This document shows, one piece after another, positions 51,201-61,599 of a DNA stretch of 64,000 bases. Source of the stretch: Tubiluchus corallicola (lineage: Eukaryota; Priapulida; Priapulimorpha; Priapulimorphida; Tubiluchidae); assembly GCA_030141605.1 (NCBI GenBank), contig JAQGDQ010000088.1:310001-374000 (forward strand), written 5' to 3'. Both the position numbers and the translations under genes were made by a program. The notes beneath the pieces were generated by a model that worked only from the letters and a program-made list of their open reading frames with translations, had not been told where the DNA came from and did not search any database. Positions within the stretch are counted from its first letter, which is position 1. Each line of letters opens with the position of its first letter.

Positions 51201-53028
51201 CAGGCCAGCACGAGATACCAGTGATGTCATGCTAAAATTTTTGCACCTTGTGCCTCATTACTAACATTTCTTCGGTTATGATATATGGTGTATTAAAGTA
51301 TGTGTGGACAATTAACGTTAACAGTACCGTCAGTGCTGCTTTAAGAATAAAGCTCATGAAAGACAAAAACAAAAATACGTAAATAGAAATCTAAAAAACA
51401 GTGAATTAAAACTCCTTAAACATCTAATTAACAAAAGCGGATACGTAAATATAATTACCTATACTACCACCACCGCATCCAGCAAGAATCCGCTTTGCCT
51501 TAGCAACAACATCAGCTGGAAACTGTCCGGTTTCCATCAATGGAGGATACGTACAACATGCTAAAACCTGTACATATTGACTTAAATCATTTAGAAAATT
51601 GTTCAGAGCTTCAAATAAGGTTTAGAATCTGTCATTGGAATGAAGAATTTCATTGCAAAATACAAAAATCTCATCAAGTGAGGAAACGGAATAACAAAAT
51701 TTTCTTTAAAATGATTCGTCCGTTAAACAGTGACCAAGATGTTCTGGCATCATTAAACAGTGTTCAGCACTCTTAAACAAAATTGTTAACGAAAACACTG
51801 CTTCAAGTTCTGAAAATAGAAATGATGTCATGTACCCTATTAATGCAGATGCTAAGAAAAGCACAGCAGAGTCTAGTATGTGCTGGATTATCTGCTGTGG
51901 TTACCTGTCTTGAGGTCAGATTTCTTTTATAGTAAAATCACTGCCTATCCAATGTCTACAATAGGGGCACAATGGACATTATAATGATGAAGAAAAAATG
52001 CTAATTCAAAAATCTGACTAAAAATCTCAAAATCAAAAATTGATAAAGAAATCAAATAAGCATTAATCTCAGAATAAAAATACAAAATACAGTGGTAAAT
52101 TTGGTAAAAAAAACAAAAAACACTTAATGCATTTACTAAGAAGAAAATACAATGTGACGTGAACAAAATACACACCTGCCTAATAAAGGTGATGTATGAT
52201 TGCCCTACAGCATGGCAATCACCGATGTTGCATCGAATAACATCTTCAAATGGAAACTTCTTTCCCTGATTAAATAAAATACAAAAGTGACTCAGGATAC
52301 TGAAAGGATAAAACATGAAATAATGTAAGAAATGTTGATATTTGCAATGTAAGTCGAAGGGCTGGGTATTGGAAAGTTTGCATCAATGGTACAAATTTTA
52401 TGTTACAGTTTTTTAGAAACGGTCTTTGAAGCTAGGAATCACAGTGTAATCAGAAAAATCAGGGCAGTGATATTCACAGGTAATATAATGTTGTTTAATG
52501 TATCACTGCTAATAATTTTTCAGATTAAGTTAAAGTTTTTTTTAGATAAACCACGGTTTTTATACTTCAAATCTGCTTTGCCTCCCTACCTATGCAGTGT
52601 AGTTTAGTTTTCATAATTTTTCCCGAAGAGTGTGTTCAGAAATAGCTGATCGTAAATAACATCCCACTAAAATTTGATTGCAGGAAAATTTATGTAATCA
52701 ATGGCAAAACAATATTACTCGCACACTGATACAAGAATTAGATCAAAAAGTATCATACAGACAGTACAAGAAACAGGTATATAAAATACTGTGTCTGGTA
52801 ACTACTGAATTATCCAATAATGTCATATTCAACATTATTTAACATAAAAATGATGATAATACAGGCAATCATAGCACAGCAGTCAATAAAATTTATTACC
52901 TCTCTGAGTTCTTTCTGTATTTCTGTAGCCCTGATGACGAGAGGACCTCTGACACTGTACTCCATTTTGACTATGCAAGGATTCAATGTGTCCATGGTAA
53001 GGACTTTACTGGTATCTCCTGATGACAT
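39231..53028 (-). CDS. GPT: Alanine aminotransferase (13 coding exons, 484 aa)
   Basis: Exons from the start: 52900-53028, 52176-52265, 51459-51567, 47898-48031, 46998-47111, 46323-46452, 44739-44818, 44142-44275, 43175-43283, 42568-42633, 41957-42112, 39868-39980 and 39231-39321. They total 1,455 bases in one frame. The enzyme moves the amino group of alanine to 2-oxoglutarate, giving pyruvate and glutamate, with pyridoxal phosphate. Class I/II aminotransferase signatures are clear: [49 protein letters not shown] (230-237), ADEVYQDN (Tyr264), and the cofactor lysine Lys302 in [16 protein letters not shown]. Length is close to human GPT (496 aa). No mitochondrial presequence is seen from this ATG. 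The frame is open upstream (VTTVAAR) to an acceptor-like TTCTTACTAG, so an extra 5' exon giving a mitochondrial form is possible. The exon 10 donor is GC rather than GT. Several transposons sit in its introns. Confidence 0.95.
39981..41956 (-). other. Aminotransferase intron 11 (between exons 11 and 12)
   Basis: A 1,976-base intron. It holds the second GTGGT-type repeat (40400-40720) and, from about 40780 to 41460, a stretch of higher GC than its surroundings with a small hairpin CCCCACAGCTAATCTGTGGG at about 41324-41343. That stretch looks like a transposon remnant, but I cannot name it. Confidence 0.5.
40400..40720 (-). repeat. GTGGT-rich interspersed repeat, copy 2 (inverted relative to copy 1)
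   Basis: The + strand is CCACACCACC-rich and bounded by CAAACCCTGCAAAAATTTT on the left and a GATGATGACAATGACAAC segment on the right. Its reverse complement follows the order of 2270-2545. Long open frames here are translations of the repeat (Thr/Pro/His) and are not called. Confidence 0.6.
42561..42568 (-). promoter_or_regulatory. GC-type splice donor of aminotransferase exon 10
   Basis: On the - strand the junction reads ATTAAG|GCAAGAA, and the acceptor TTTCAG|GAGAAA is at 42112. Joining there keeps the frame (FIK-EKTD) at the place where human GPT is continuous. No GT donor is available at that point. AAG|GCAAGA fits the strong consensus that GC donors need. Confidence 0.75.
43500..43592 (-). 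repeat. tRNA-derived SINE-like sequence
   Basis: Read on the - strand it has a box-A-like segment (CTGTAGTGGTTATAGC), a CCTGCAAGC anticodon-loop-like stretch and a clean box B, GGTTCAAAGCC. The arms do not pair well enough for a working tRNA, so a SINE head is the better call. It is in the aminotransferase intron between exons 8 and 9. Confidence 0.5.
43681..43757 (+). repeat. Second tRNA-like SINE fragment
   Basis: It has a perfect box A (TAGTCTAGCGG), a TCTTGTAAGC anticodon-loop-like stretch (Thr TGT type) and a degenerate box B (GTTTCACATCC). The acceptor stem does not pair. It is in opposite orientation to the SINE-like sequence at 43500-43592. Confidence 0.45.
45223..46312. mobile_element. 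Non-autonomous DNA transposon with AAGTC-rich ends, copy 1
   Basis: Both ends are arrays of CAAGTC/CGAGTC-type repeats in inverted orientation (45240-45400 and 46165-46300), around a 750-base AT-rich core. The extreme ends GTGTTGCAATCAAGTC and, read inward, ACGTTGTAGTACTCGAGTC are related inverted repeats. The core (for example TAATAAACTATTCTTGTTAA) matches the core of the copy at 59800-60762. The layout resembles hAT-type non-autonomous elements. No transposase frame and no clear target duplication were found. Confidence 0.65.
48719..48796. mobile_element. Small foldback MITE with near-perfect inverted arms
   Basis: A perfect 23-base inverted repeat (48716-48738 and 48777-48799) surrounds a 38-base centre. 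The outermost unique bases start CTTATTTTGATCAG and TA lies directly outside both ends (48717-48718 and 48797-48798), as in Tc1/mariner-type MITEs. It is in the aminotransferase intron between exons 3 and 4. Confidence 0.6.
50816..51211 (-). pseudogene. Degenerate THAP-domain-like fragment in an aminotransferase intron
   Basis: A 131-residue frame contains [20 protein letters not shown], which resembles the FPKD...W core of THAP zinc-finger domains, and [13 protein letters not shown], which resembles the later C-x-x-H-F-x-x-x-D-F segment with the Cys and His lost. The first CxxC pair is also not intact. Further - strand protein-like sequence ([17 protein letters not shown]) follows at about 50550-50610. 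It lies between exons 3 and 4 and is probably a relic of a THAP-type transposase or a THAP gene. Confidence 0.4.
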
Positions 53029-54100
53029 TCTAGCAGCGACAGTAGTGACCTAGTAAGAATATAAGCTCTAAAAAACTTTTGCATTGATTATAAATTTGAC
53101 CTCTGACCACCTGTACGATGCATGAAATTTGCATACTGTGCTATAAAGTAAAATAACAACACGAGGAGAAACACAGACCAGTGTATGCATAAATAGTAAC
53201 AATTAGCATAAATTCAAAGTTTTTTTACAAGAGGGCAGAAATCTTGCACATTAAAGCTATTTTCAAATTTATTGACATCCAGACATCAAAAATTGCATTG
53301 CTTCTTCAGAAGCTTGTCAATGTGTCTAATCCGGTCAGTGTAACTTGGTGATACTAATTTAAGCTCGAATTTCATCATAGCGTAATTAATTTTGGAAAAC
53401 CAGTTTCTGCATAGCCCATAGTAAGTTCCTACTACGGAAATCAAAAGACACGGTAAAAACATACTAAAATAGAAAAAATCTTGCAAACAATGCCAAGTTA
53501 TAATGTCACAAGTCACAACAGCTAAGTTCCCCTTTTTCCAAGAAGCTGGTCAGGTCAAAGTGACCTTCCACAGTCACTACTTGAGCTGTATCACCTGTAT
53601 CTATTGGTTATCCTATGCAACACAACAATTATGCAGAAAACTAAGTTCACTTCATGAGAATCACAATTCACGGAAGGTTCGCAACGGGTTCCCAACATTG
53701 TTCCTAAATTAAATGCCATAGTGTCATTATTAGTCACGACTCATGATCTTCATCACTTAGCAACATTATACAGTGGTGATAATAAAAATTTTTTTCATTA
53801 ATTTTTAATTTGTGATAAAGACAAGGTTTCCCTCCTCGGTTCCTGCTATGTTTGATTGTCAGCTAAGGCTATTCTCCTGGAACCTTTACTGCCAAGCAAT
53901 GATCACTACCACAGTTAGCTGAATTGCTGCTGTAACAGCATAGTAGTTTTTCTTAAATCAGCACGAATAGCACAGGGCACAAGTTGACGTCGAACAATCA
54001 ATGAATAAAACTAAAGTAGTTCACAATATGTGACCGGTCATCATTGCAAAATAGGCTAAGTATTGTAAACTGTAAAATTAATTCAAGAATGCTCGAAATG
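53029..54100. other. Region upstream of the alanine aminotransferase start
   Basis: It should contain the promoter and any 5' untranslated or presequence exon. I see an acceptor-like CTTACTAG at about 53050 (- strand) but cannot identify the partner exon. No other gene found. Confidence 0.5.
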
Positions 54101-54700
54101 TCTGTGAATATTGCAAAGGTTAGAAAGCCTGATGCAATAATTTCCAGGTGCTTAATAAAATACAGTAAAGTTGCTTATTGGCTCCTTACAGCAGCATGTC
54201 AACTACCTGCACTCAAAGCACTAGGGGCTAGCTGTGACAGCAACTGAAAAGCACTGCTACATGTCGCTTCACATTAGTCAGCACAAATTCAGTGCTGTCT
54301 GTGAAATGTCTGTGAATATTGCAAAGGTTTGAAAGCCTGATGCAATAATTTCCAGGTGCTTAATAAAATACAGTAAAGTTGCTTATTGGCTCCTTACAGC
54401 AGCATGTCAACTACCTGCACTCAAAGCACTAGGGGCTAGCTGTGACAGCAACTGAAAAGCACTGCTACATGTCGCTTCACATTAGTCAGCACAAATTCAG
54501 TGCTGTCTGTGAATATTGCAAAGGTTTGAAAGCCTGATGCAATAATTTCCAGGTGCTTAATAAAATACAGTAAAGTTGCTTATTGGCTCCTTACAGCAGC
54601 ATGCCAACTACCTGCACTCAAAGCACTAGGGGCTAGCTGTGACAGCAACTGAAAAGCACTGCTACATGTCGCTTCACATTAGTCAGCACAAATTCAGTGA
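54101..54700. repeat. Three-copy tandem repeat, unit about 197-208 bases
   Basis: Units begin at TCTGTGAATATTGCAAAGG at 54101, 54309 and 54506. The copies are almost identical (differences such as GTTAGAAAG/GTTTGAAAG and ATGTCAAC/ATGCCAAC), so the expansion is recent. The first unit carries an extra 11 bases at its end (a second TCTGTGAAATG). It lies 200 bases from the LINE insertion. Confidence 0.9.
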
Positions 54701-54882
54701 GCAATGCAATGATGATTAAACATCAAAGTCAATAATTATATGCACATGTGTTGAAAGCAAATTGTCGTCATTCGGCATGAAGATAGTGTTGTTTTGAAAA
54801 ATGTCATTAATTATCGTATTTACAATTACTTAATTTAGTTAATCTAAATGTGTAAATTTCTATTAAGTTAATCTATTTGCTT

Positions 54883-54900
54883 GGAATATATATTCCAAAT
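54883..54900. repeat. Left flank of the LINE insertion site (palindromic target)
   Basis: TTGGAATATATATTCCAA (about 54881-54898) is a perfect 18-base palindrome spanning the left edge of the target duplication. In the uninterrupted site it would be followed by ATATAATATATTTCG (58938 onward). Confidence 0.6.
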
Positions 54901-55691
54901 GCCTTCTGCTCTGGTACCATACAGGGTAGTTAACCCGGCTGCTGGTAGTTAGAGTCTCCTTCTCTAGTCTACACAGTGGCAACTCTTGTCTGGCGCGTCC
55001 AAGTCGCGGGGGTGGAGGCTGCTTAGGCAGTTACCAAGTTCAGGCAAGGACCCAATGTCGCGGGGTATAACGCTTCACCCTGGTCAGGGTTACGACCGAA
55101 GACCCCAACGGCGGATCATGCGGAAGTGAACCATGCTTAGTTCTCAACGGCTGAGATGGCGGATGAGGGCAATGCCATGCGGGCTGGCTAGAAGGCATCT
55201 CTCAAAATACTGGAAGAATGGCAGCCTGCTGCGACTTTCAAGGAAATCCTGTCTGTCTCCCCCCAGGAGACACAGAAATTGATCTGAAAGCCAAGTGTGT
55301 GGGCTTCTACCCGGCAAGTAATTGCCCACCTTAATCAATCTCACGCCAATGGCCACCTTTCGGTCAAATAAAACTCAAGCCCAACGGCGATGGGATAAGG
55401 GTGACGGGAGCAGGTTTGGTTAAACTGGAAGCTCTTAGCCTCGACCTACACGTTGGCGGCAAGTGTGTGATGGTCGCCTTCTTGAGAAACTGTGACTACT
55501 CAAGGATCCGGTCCTGCACTTGTGACTGGGCAGGCCTTTTCAGGACCACCGCTGCCCACCTCAAATGAGGAAGGCCCTAGAAAACTTGGGCTAGACATCG
55601 GAAGTCACTTTTTTTTGCCTGGCTGGACTACCGCACCCAGCGGGTTACCCACTTCTGCGGGCGAAATAAAAAGGAAAATAATCTTAAAACT

Positions 55692-57509
55692 ACCGTACTA
55701 ACTATTGGATCTTGGAATGTTCGGACACTTCTGGATCGCAAAAATTCGGATAGACCTGAACGACGGACAGCCCTAGTTGCTAAAGAGCTTGTCAGATTCA
55801 ACATTGATATAGCTGCTCTCAGTGAAACACGGATTTCCGAAGAAGGGCAGCTTGAGGAGACTGGTGCTGGATACACCTTCTTCTGGAAGGGAAAAGACCA
55901 AGAGGAACGGAGGAACCACGGAGTGGGCTTTGCCATTAGGAGTCAACTGGTCAGAAACCATAACATGACTCCAAAAGGCATCAACGAACGACTTATGACT
56001 CTTCGTGTGCCTCTCCCAGAGAATAACTTTGCCACCTTGATTTCTGCCTACGCTCCAACATTGGATGCTCAAGATGATGTCAAGGAAACTTTCTATCAAC
56101 AACTAAGCGACACCATCTCCCAAGTTCCAGCGAGGGACCGCCTTCCACTCTTGGGAGACTTTAATGCTAGAGTGGGCAAAGACAATCTCCTCTGGGAAAA
56201 CATTATTGGAAAACAGGGCATTGGTAACTGTAATGCAAATGGACTCCTCCTCCTTGGCCTTTGTGCTGAGCATGAGCTTTTCATCACTAATACCCAATTT
56301 CGGCTTCCTAACCGTTTCAAAACAACATGGAGACACCCTCGGTCTAAATTATGGCATACCCTTGACTACGTCATTGTCAAACAACAGCATAAGAAGGATG
56401 TTTTGGTTACTAGGAGCTTGCCCGGTGCTGATGACTGTTGGACAGACCACCGTCTTCTGATCAGCAAAATAAGAATGAGCCTGCATCGAAAACCAAGAAC
56501 TCGCATCAACAACCAGGCTAGAAGAAGATATGACATCAGTAAACTAACAAGCCCAACCACGTCTCAAAACTATAGAGATGCGCTCAATCAAAAGATAACT
56601 GCAAACCAAGTTAATACCTCACTAGACTCAGAATGGACTAACCTACGCACGGCTATGGAAGAGGCAGCCCAAGGCACAATTGGACTCCAAGAAAGGAAGC
56701 ATCAAGACTGGTTTGACTCCCATGACCAAGAAATCGCTGCTCTCATTGATGCCAAGCGAAAAGCCAGGATAGACCATGAGCAGCATCCCCTGTCATCCGA
56801 GAAGAAAGTCAGGTTCCAACAACTGAAAAGCCAATGTCAGTCCAGAATGAGGGAGCTCCAAAACAACTGGTGGCAACAGAAGGCAGAAGAACTTCAACAT
56901 CATGCAGATTGCAGAGACCTTAGAAGTTTTTACGTAGGCACCAAGGAGATCTATGGTCCTAGAAGAACATCAGTGGGAACTCTTATGTCAGCCGACAACA
57001 CCACCCTCCTGACCGAGAGCTAAGATATTCTGGACCGATGGAAACAGCACTTTAACACCTTGCTAAACCGGAACTCAACGACAGCAGCTGACTTCCTAAG
57101 GAATGTTCCACAGCATCCCCTGCAACCCCAGTTATCGGTTCCACCCAACTTTATTGAGTTTGAAACAGCCATTAAGCGTATGCCTCGAGGGAAGGCTGCT
57201 GGACCCGACAATATCCAAGTGGAACTCATCAGTCATGGTGGACCTGCTCTCAAGAACCGACTGTTCAACCTGATGCTTCAAATGTGGGAAGCAAAACGAG
57301 TCCCAGATGACCTGAAAAACGCACTCATTGTCACTATCTTTAAAAAGGGGGATCGCAACCTGTGTGGAAACTACAGGGGGATATCACTGCTTTCAATTGC
57401 CGGAAAGATTCTGTCAAGAATTATCTTGAACCGTCTTCAGGAGGTTGCAGAAAGGATCATACCTGAATCTCAGTGTGGGTTCCGACTTTACGTGGGACCA
57501 TTGATATGA
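55692..57509 (+). pseudogene. LINE ORF, 5' part: endonuclease and start of reverse transcriptase (broken by one stop)
   Basis: One frame carries the endonuclease and linker, is interrupted by TAA at 57021-57023 (after LMSADNTTLLTES), and resumes in the same frame with DILDRWKQHFNTLLN, a common LINE linker motif. The early RT palm follows (RGKAAGPDNIQVELI, TIFKKGDRNLCGNYRGISLL, SQCGFR). The frame is lost at about 57483-57490. No separate ORF1 was seen. Confidence 0.85.
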
Positions 57510-58876
57510 TCTTCTGTGCGCGACAACTGCAGGAAAAGGCCCGTGAGCAGCGGAAGCCTCTCTTCCTCGTGTTCTATGACTTAGAAAAAGCCTATGACAG
57601 CGTTCCGAGAGAAGCCATGTGGGCTGTCCTACAACGTTTTGGTCTTCCGGATGACTTCATCAAGATGATACAAGCTATGCATGATGGTATGACGGCACGT
57701 GTTATCAACCAAAACACTATCTCAGAAGAGTTCCCAATCACTTGTGGACTAAAACAAGGCTGTGTCCTCGCACCAACGCTCTTTTCACTCTATCTCACTG
57801 CTATGCTTCATGACCTTCCACCAGACAATCCAGGGGTGGAATTGAGATGCCGCTTTGATGGGGGGCTCTTCAATCTGTCGCGTTTTCGAGCCAGGAACCG
57901 CACCACAACTTTCAGAGTGACAGAGCTGCAATATGCGGATGATAATGCGGCACCAGCCCACTCAGCCAATCACCTGCAACAATCAGTCAGCAACTTCTGT
58001 GACGCATCTTCTCGCTTTGGCCTTACAGTCAACATAGGAAAAACCAAAGTTATTGTCCAACCATCACCTGAAGCAGACACACCAGTATGTAACATCTCCA
58101 TTAATGGTACAGATCTAGAATGTGTTGAACATTTCCCGTACCTGGGCAGTCTACTCTCCGTCCAGTGCAACTCAACAAAGGATGTGGAAAATAGGCTTAG
58201 AGCTGCCCATGCCGCTTTCGGCAGACTCTCAACCCGTGTCTTTGGTAATGCTCATCTAACTCGTCGAACCAAGCTGATGGTCTATAATGCTATTGTCGTT
58301 TCCACACTCCTTTACGGATGTGAAACATGGACTCTGTACCGCCAAGACCTAAAAAAACTCGAACAGTTCCACCAGAAAAAGCTTCGCTCAGTTTCCAACA
58401 TCAGATGGGATGATTATGTCACCAATAATTCAGTTCTCGAGAGATTCAACACCACTAGTATAGAAGCTATGATTACGAAACATCGGCTAAGGTGGGCAGG
58501 TCATGTAGCACGTATGGACGAAAACAGACTTCCCCGAAGGATCCTCTTCAGTGAGCTGAGCACTGGAAAACGCCCCCTGGGCCGCCCTAGGCGCCGCTAC
58601 AAGGACCAACTAAAAGAAACCCTGCAATCAGCAAGGATCGATCCAGAAACCTGGGAGCAGACAGCGCGGCAGCGAACAAAGTGGAGAAGAGTCATCCAGG
58701 AAGGGACTGAGCATTTTGAAACAACCAGACGAGCAGCAATTGAAGCCAAACGTCAACGAAGGAAAGAGAAGGCCCGTCAACCTCAGGTAACTCCCACCAT
58801 CCAATGTGACAAATGCACCAGAATGTTTCGAGCAAGGATCGGGCTGTTAAGCCACCAACGTGCCCACCACAGCTAG
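57473..58876 (+). pseudogene. LINE ORF, 3' part: reverse transcriptase catalytic region and zinc finger
   Basis: It continues the RT in a shifted frame: RGTIDMIFCARQLQEK, FLVFYDLEKAYDSVP, GLKQGCVLAPTLF, YADD. A thumb/post-RT domain follows with LLYGCETWTLYRQDLKKLE and RRIRW-type sequence (HRLRWAGHVARM), then a basic region and the C2H2 finger. It is intact within this frame. The catalytic aspartates (YDLEKAYD, YADD) are present. Confidence 0.88.
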
Positions 58877-58937
58877 TAACTTCGACCGAAAGGACAATAC
58901 TCGGAAACGAGTGAAAGCCGACGACGATATTCCAAAT

Positions 58938-59799
58938 ATAATATATTTCGAGAAAATATTATTCTGCAAATACGGATTTAAAATTGAATTGCAGCCAAAA
59001 ACATAGCTCACACTTTTCTAGTCCACGGTATAGGTCGATGTAAACCTGCAAATAATTACAAATACAACTGCAAAAATTGTCTGATAATTGTGCAAATGGA
59101 AACGAACTACATTTGAATTTGTTCTATTGATCATTCAACGTTTTATAATCTATTAAATAAAACTACCAGCAATGGCACGATATATCACATTGTGCCATTA
59201 GTGGAAACTGCTGAAACAACACCTTCACATAGCCTTGAATGGTAAAGGATGCTCCTCCCCTAAACAAGTTTAGTGGGTAATTATCAATGGATAATTGACT
59301 GTAATATAATTATCAGTGTATCAGCTATATACAGCCAGCTGATGAAGTGTAACTGTTAACACCACCCCACTGCATGGAACCACTGTTGTATAACTATAAC
59401 AGTGTCTACTTTTCTGGGTTTTTTTCTGTGACTGATATTACACTACCTCATCATTCAGAAATTACAATGTTATAGCGACTACTATAATTCGTCTTAATTA
59501 TCTCTGTCATTACACCAACAGACGTAATGAAATGTGAGAAACCACTTTAGTTAATGTTTGTTTAGTGTTGAATGTTTGAGGACAAGTTGCTTATGTAACT
59601 AATAATTGCTGAAACTCGTGCCTATACAGATGTCAAAAAAACTTAGTGATCTAACACTAATAATAACAATTATTATATAAACCTTAATTTAAAGTTTGCT
59701 TTACACAACAGACAACACAAGCCATAAGGTTTGCATTGTGGACTACAAACAACAAACAAAAAGTACAAAACAAGGATTACCACTATCCCGCTTTTACTC
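58938..59799. other. Gene-free stretch after the LINE
   Basis: AT-rich, with no frames or repeats that I can assign. Confidence 0.5.
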
Positions 59800-60762
59800 T
59801 GTGTGCAATGCAGTTCAGTCAAGTCTTTCAGTTAAAGTCCAAATCGAGCCCCAAGTCTTTAAGCCCAAGGCCTAGTCGAGTCTCGAGTCACAAATGCTAC
59901 ATGTGAGACAGTGTTCTATAGCATGTTCAACTTCAAATCGAGTTCCAAGTCAAAGTAATCCAGGATTTAATCGATTCTCAAATTTCTGTTTAATAATAAT
60001 AAACTATTTTCATTAATTTTGGTGCTACTTTGCTTATTGCTGCACTAAATTTATTGAGCAATATACTGACATTTTAAATTTTGTTATACACTCAAACTAT
60101 CTGCGCAAAGCACATTATTTAACAAATGGTTTTAGTTATTAGTAATTTTGCATTGGTGTTATACTGAATATCTTCTACAAGAAGTTTTTCAAGTCGTTTA
60201 TTCACGTAAGAAATAAAATGTCACATAACTGACACATCATACATTCTTGCTAGAGAATCACTTTGACTGAAGGCCAGTTCAATTAATGGGCACATTAGTA
60301 GCTGGCAACTAAATACGTTATTAGCCAGTTTAAAAAGCCTGCTGTTAAAAAAGTGGTGTTTGATGTATTTGAACTTTTCTCATGCAATTCCAAGAGTACA
60401 CTTAACAGAAAAGTTTTTAGCTAAGCGTAGATGCAAACACTGCCATTGAACCTGGAGTGTTTAAGAATTACACCTTAGGCATAATACAGACATGACAAAC
60501 AACGAACACCGATCAAACGTGGAAGTGAAATGCTTTCGCAAATAATAACAATGTAACAATTTACTTATAACAAGCATAATTTTTGTTTTACTGTTCGTGT
60601 ATTTCGTGTCATTAATCAAGTCAATGTTCTGTCATGTCAAGTTGCGAGTCATTTATTACTAGAGGTAAGTCTCGAGTCAGTGACATGCAAGTGCAAGTCA
60701 AGTCAGAGTCTAAAGCAAATTTTGACTCGAGTCCTAAGCTGAGACTTGAGTACGACAACACC
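59800..60762. mobile_element. Non-autonomous DNA transposon with AAGTC-rich ends, copy 2
   Basis: The same structure as 45223-46312: AAGTC/CGAGTC arrays at both ends (59815-59950 and 60630-60755) and a core with TAATAAACTATTTTCATTAA, TTGCTTATTGCTGCACTAAA and AGCGTAGATGCAAACACTGC-like segments in the same order. The copies differ by many substitutions and small indels, so the family is not newly active here. The right end, read inward, is CGGTGTTGTCGTACTCAAGTC-like. Exact ends are uncertain. Confidence 0.65.
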
Positions 60763-61229
60763 GATGCTATGCATCAGGCAGAACAACAGCAGGTATAATT
60801 TTTAGTGTCTCATTTGACTCGGACGTTGTATCAAACATACGACCTCCCAGACGGAAAGCAGACATGTTCTCCACTGGACTACACAGTCTGGTCTGATACG
60901 TACAGCACTGCAACCCAGATACCGAAAACACATTGGTATCGTCACTGAATAGAGAATCTTAACTAAAACCTCAAAAACTGTTGTAATAGGTCTATGCGTA
61001 CTATATCTACTACAGCGGGAACTTTAAGAATCTGCAGTTTCCCCATAACTAATTAAACCACGGAATGCCTAGTGGTAGAGCTGGCTCTGGTTGAACGACA
61101 TGTTCGGTCTCACAATTAGTTGTTCTTACAATTAGTAGTAGGTTGGTCTTACAATTATTAATAGGCTTATACGCCCGAGTATTTCAATAAATGCTACTGT
61201 ACAATTTTACTCTTCTCTACAAAGCTGAT

Positions 61230-61570
61230 GTTCAACCCATTTTGGAAAATGAATCAATTGTATAGTCAACATAGTATACTCCTCTCAAGAATGCACTTGA
61301 TAGAATTCAGGATCAATGCATTTGCCTAACTGTTGAGTTGGATGCCACTTCAATTTTCACTCTTGTCCAGAGGTGTGACTCAGAGACTGCTGACTTGTGA
61401 ATTTCTTCAACCATTCTAACAAAGAGAAACTTGTTTTTCCAGGCCTCAGGGTTTCTCATGGTCATGAGTCTAAGTTATTTACGCACTTTGGGTATTGTGT
61501 AGTTCAGCCATGATGATCAACCATCAGTGCTTCATCTATGCACAGTTACAGGGCATTTGAGAGAGTACCA
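61230..61570 (+). mobile_element. Decayed LINE C-terminal remnant, + strand
   Basis: A frame with stops reads SLKNALDRIQDQCICLTVE, then ISSTILTKRNLFFQAS. The first segment resembles the 'LDRIQNQALRL..G' post-RT motif of some jockey/I-type LINEs. It faces the - strand LINE remnant to its right. Confidence 0.4.
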
Positions 61571-61599
61571 TGTTTGCGAAGTCTAAGAGACCTAACCAC

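Larger units (their letters stand above)
54901..58926 (+). mobile_element. Near-full-length non-LTR retrotransposon (APE endonuclease + RT + C2H2 finger), 4,026 bases
   Basis: It is flanked by an 11-base direct repeat ATATTCCAAAT (54890-54900 and 58927-58937), taken as the target-site duplication. An untranslated leader of about 0.8 kb comes first. The ORF reads through an APE-type endonuclease (GSWNVRTL at 55707, SETR, LGDFNARVG, DDCWTDHRLL), then reverse transcriptase (GLKQGCVLAPTLFSLYL, LQYADDNA with YADD at 57932-57943) and a C-terminal C2H2 finger CDKCTRMFRARIGLLSHQRAHH. It has two lesions: a TAA at 57021-57023 and a one-base frameshift at about 57483-57490. There is no poly-A tail; the 3' end is GACGACG. 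GC content is higher than in flanking DNA. The element is inactive as it stands but young. Confidence 0.9.
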
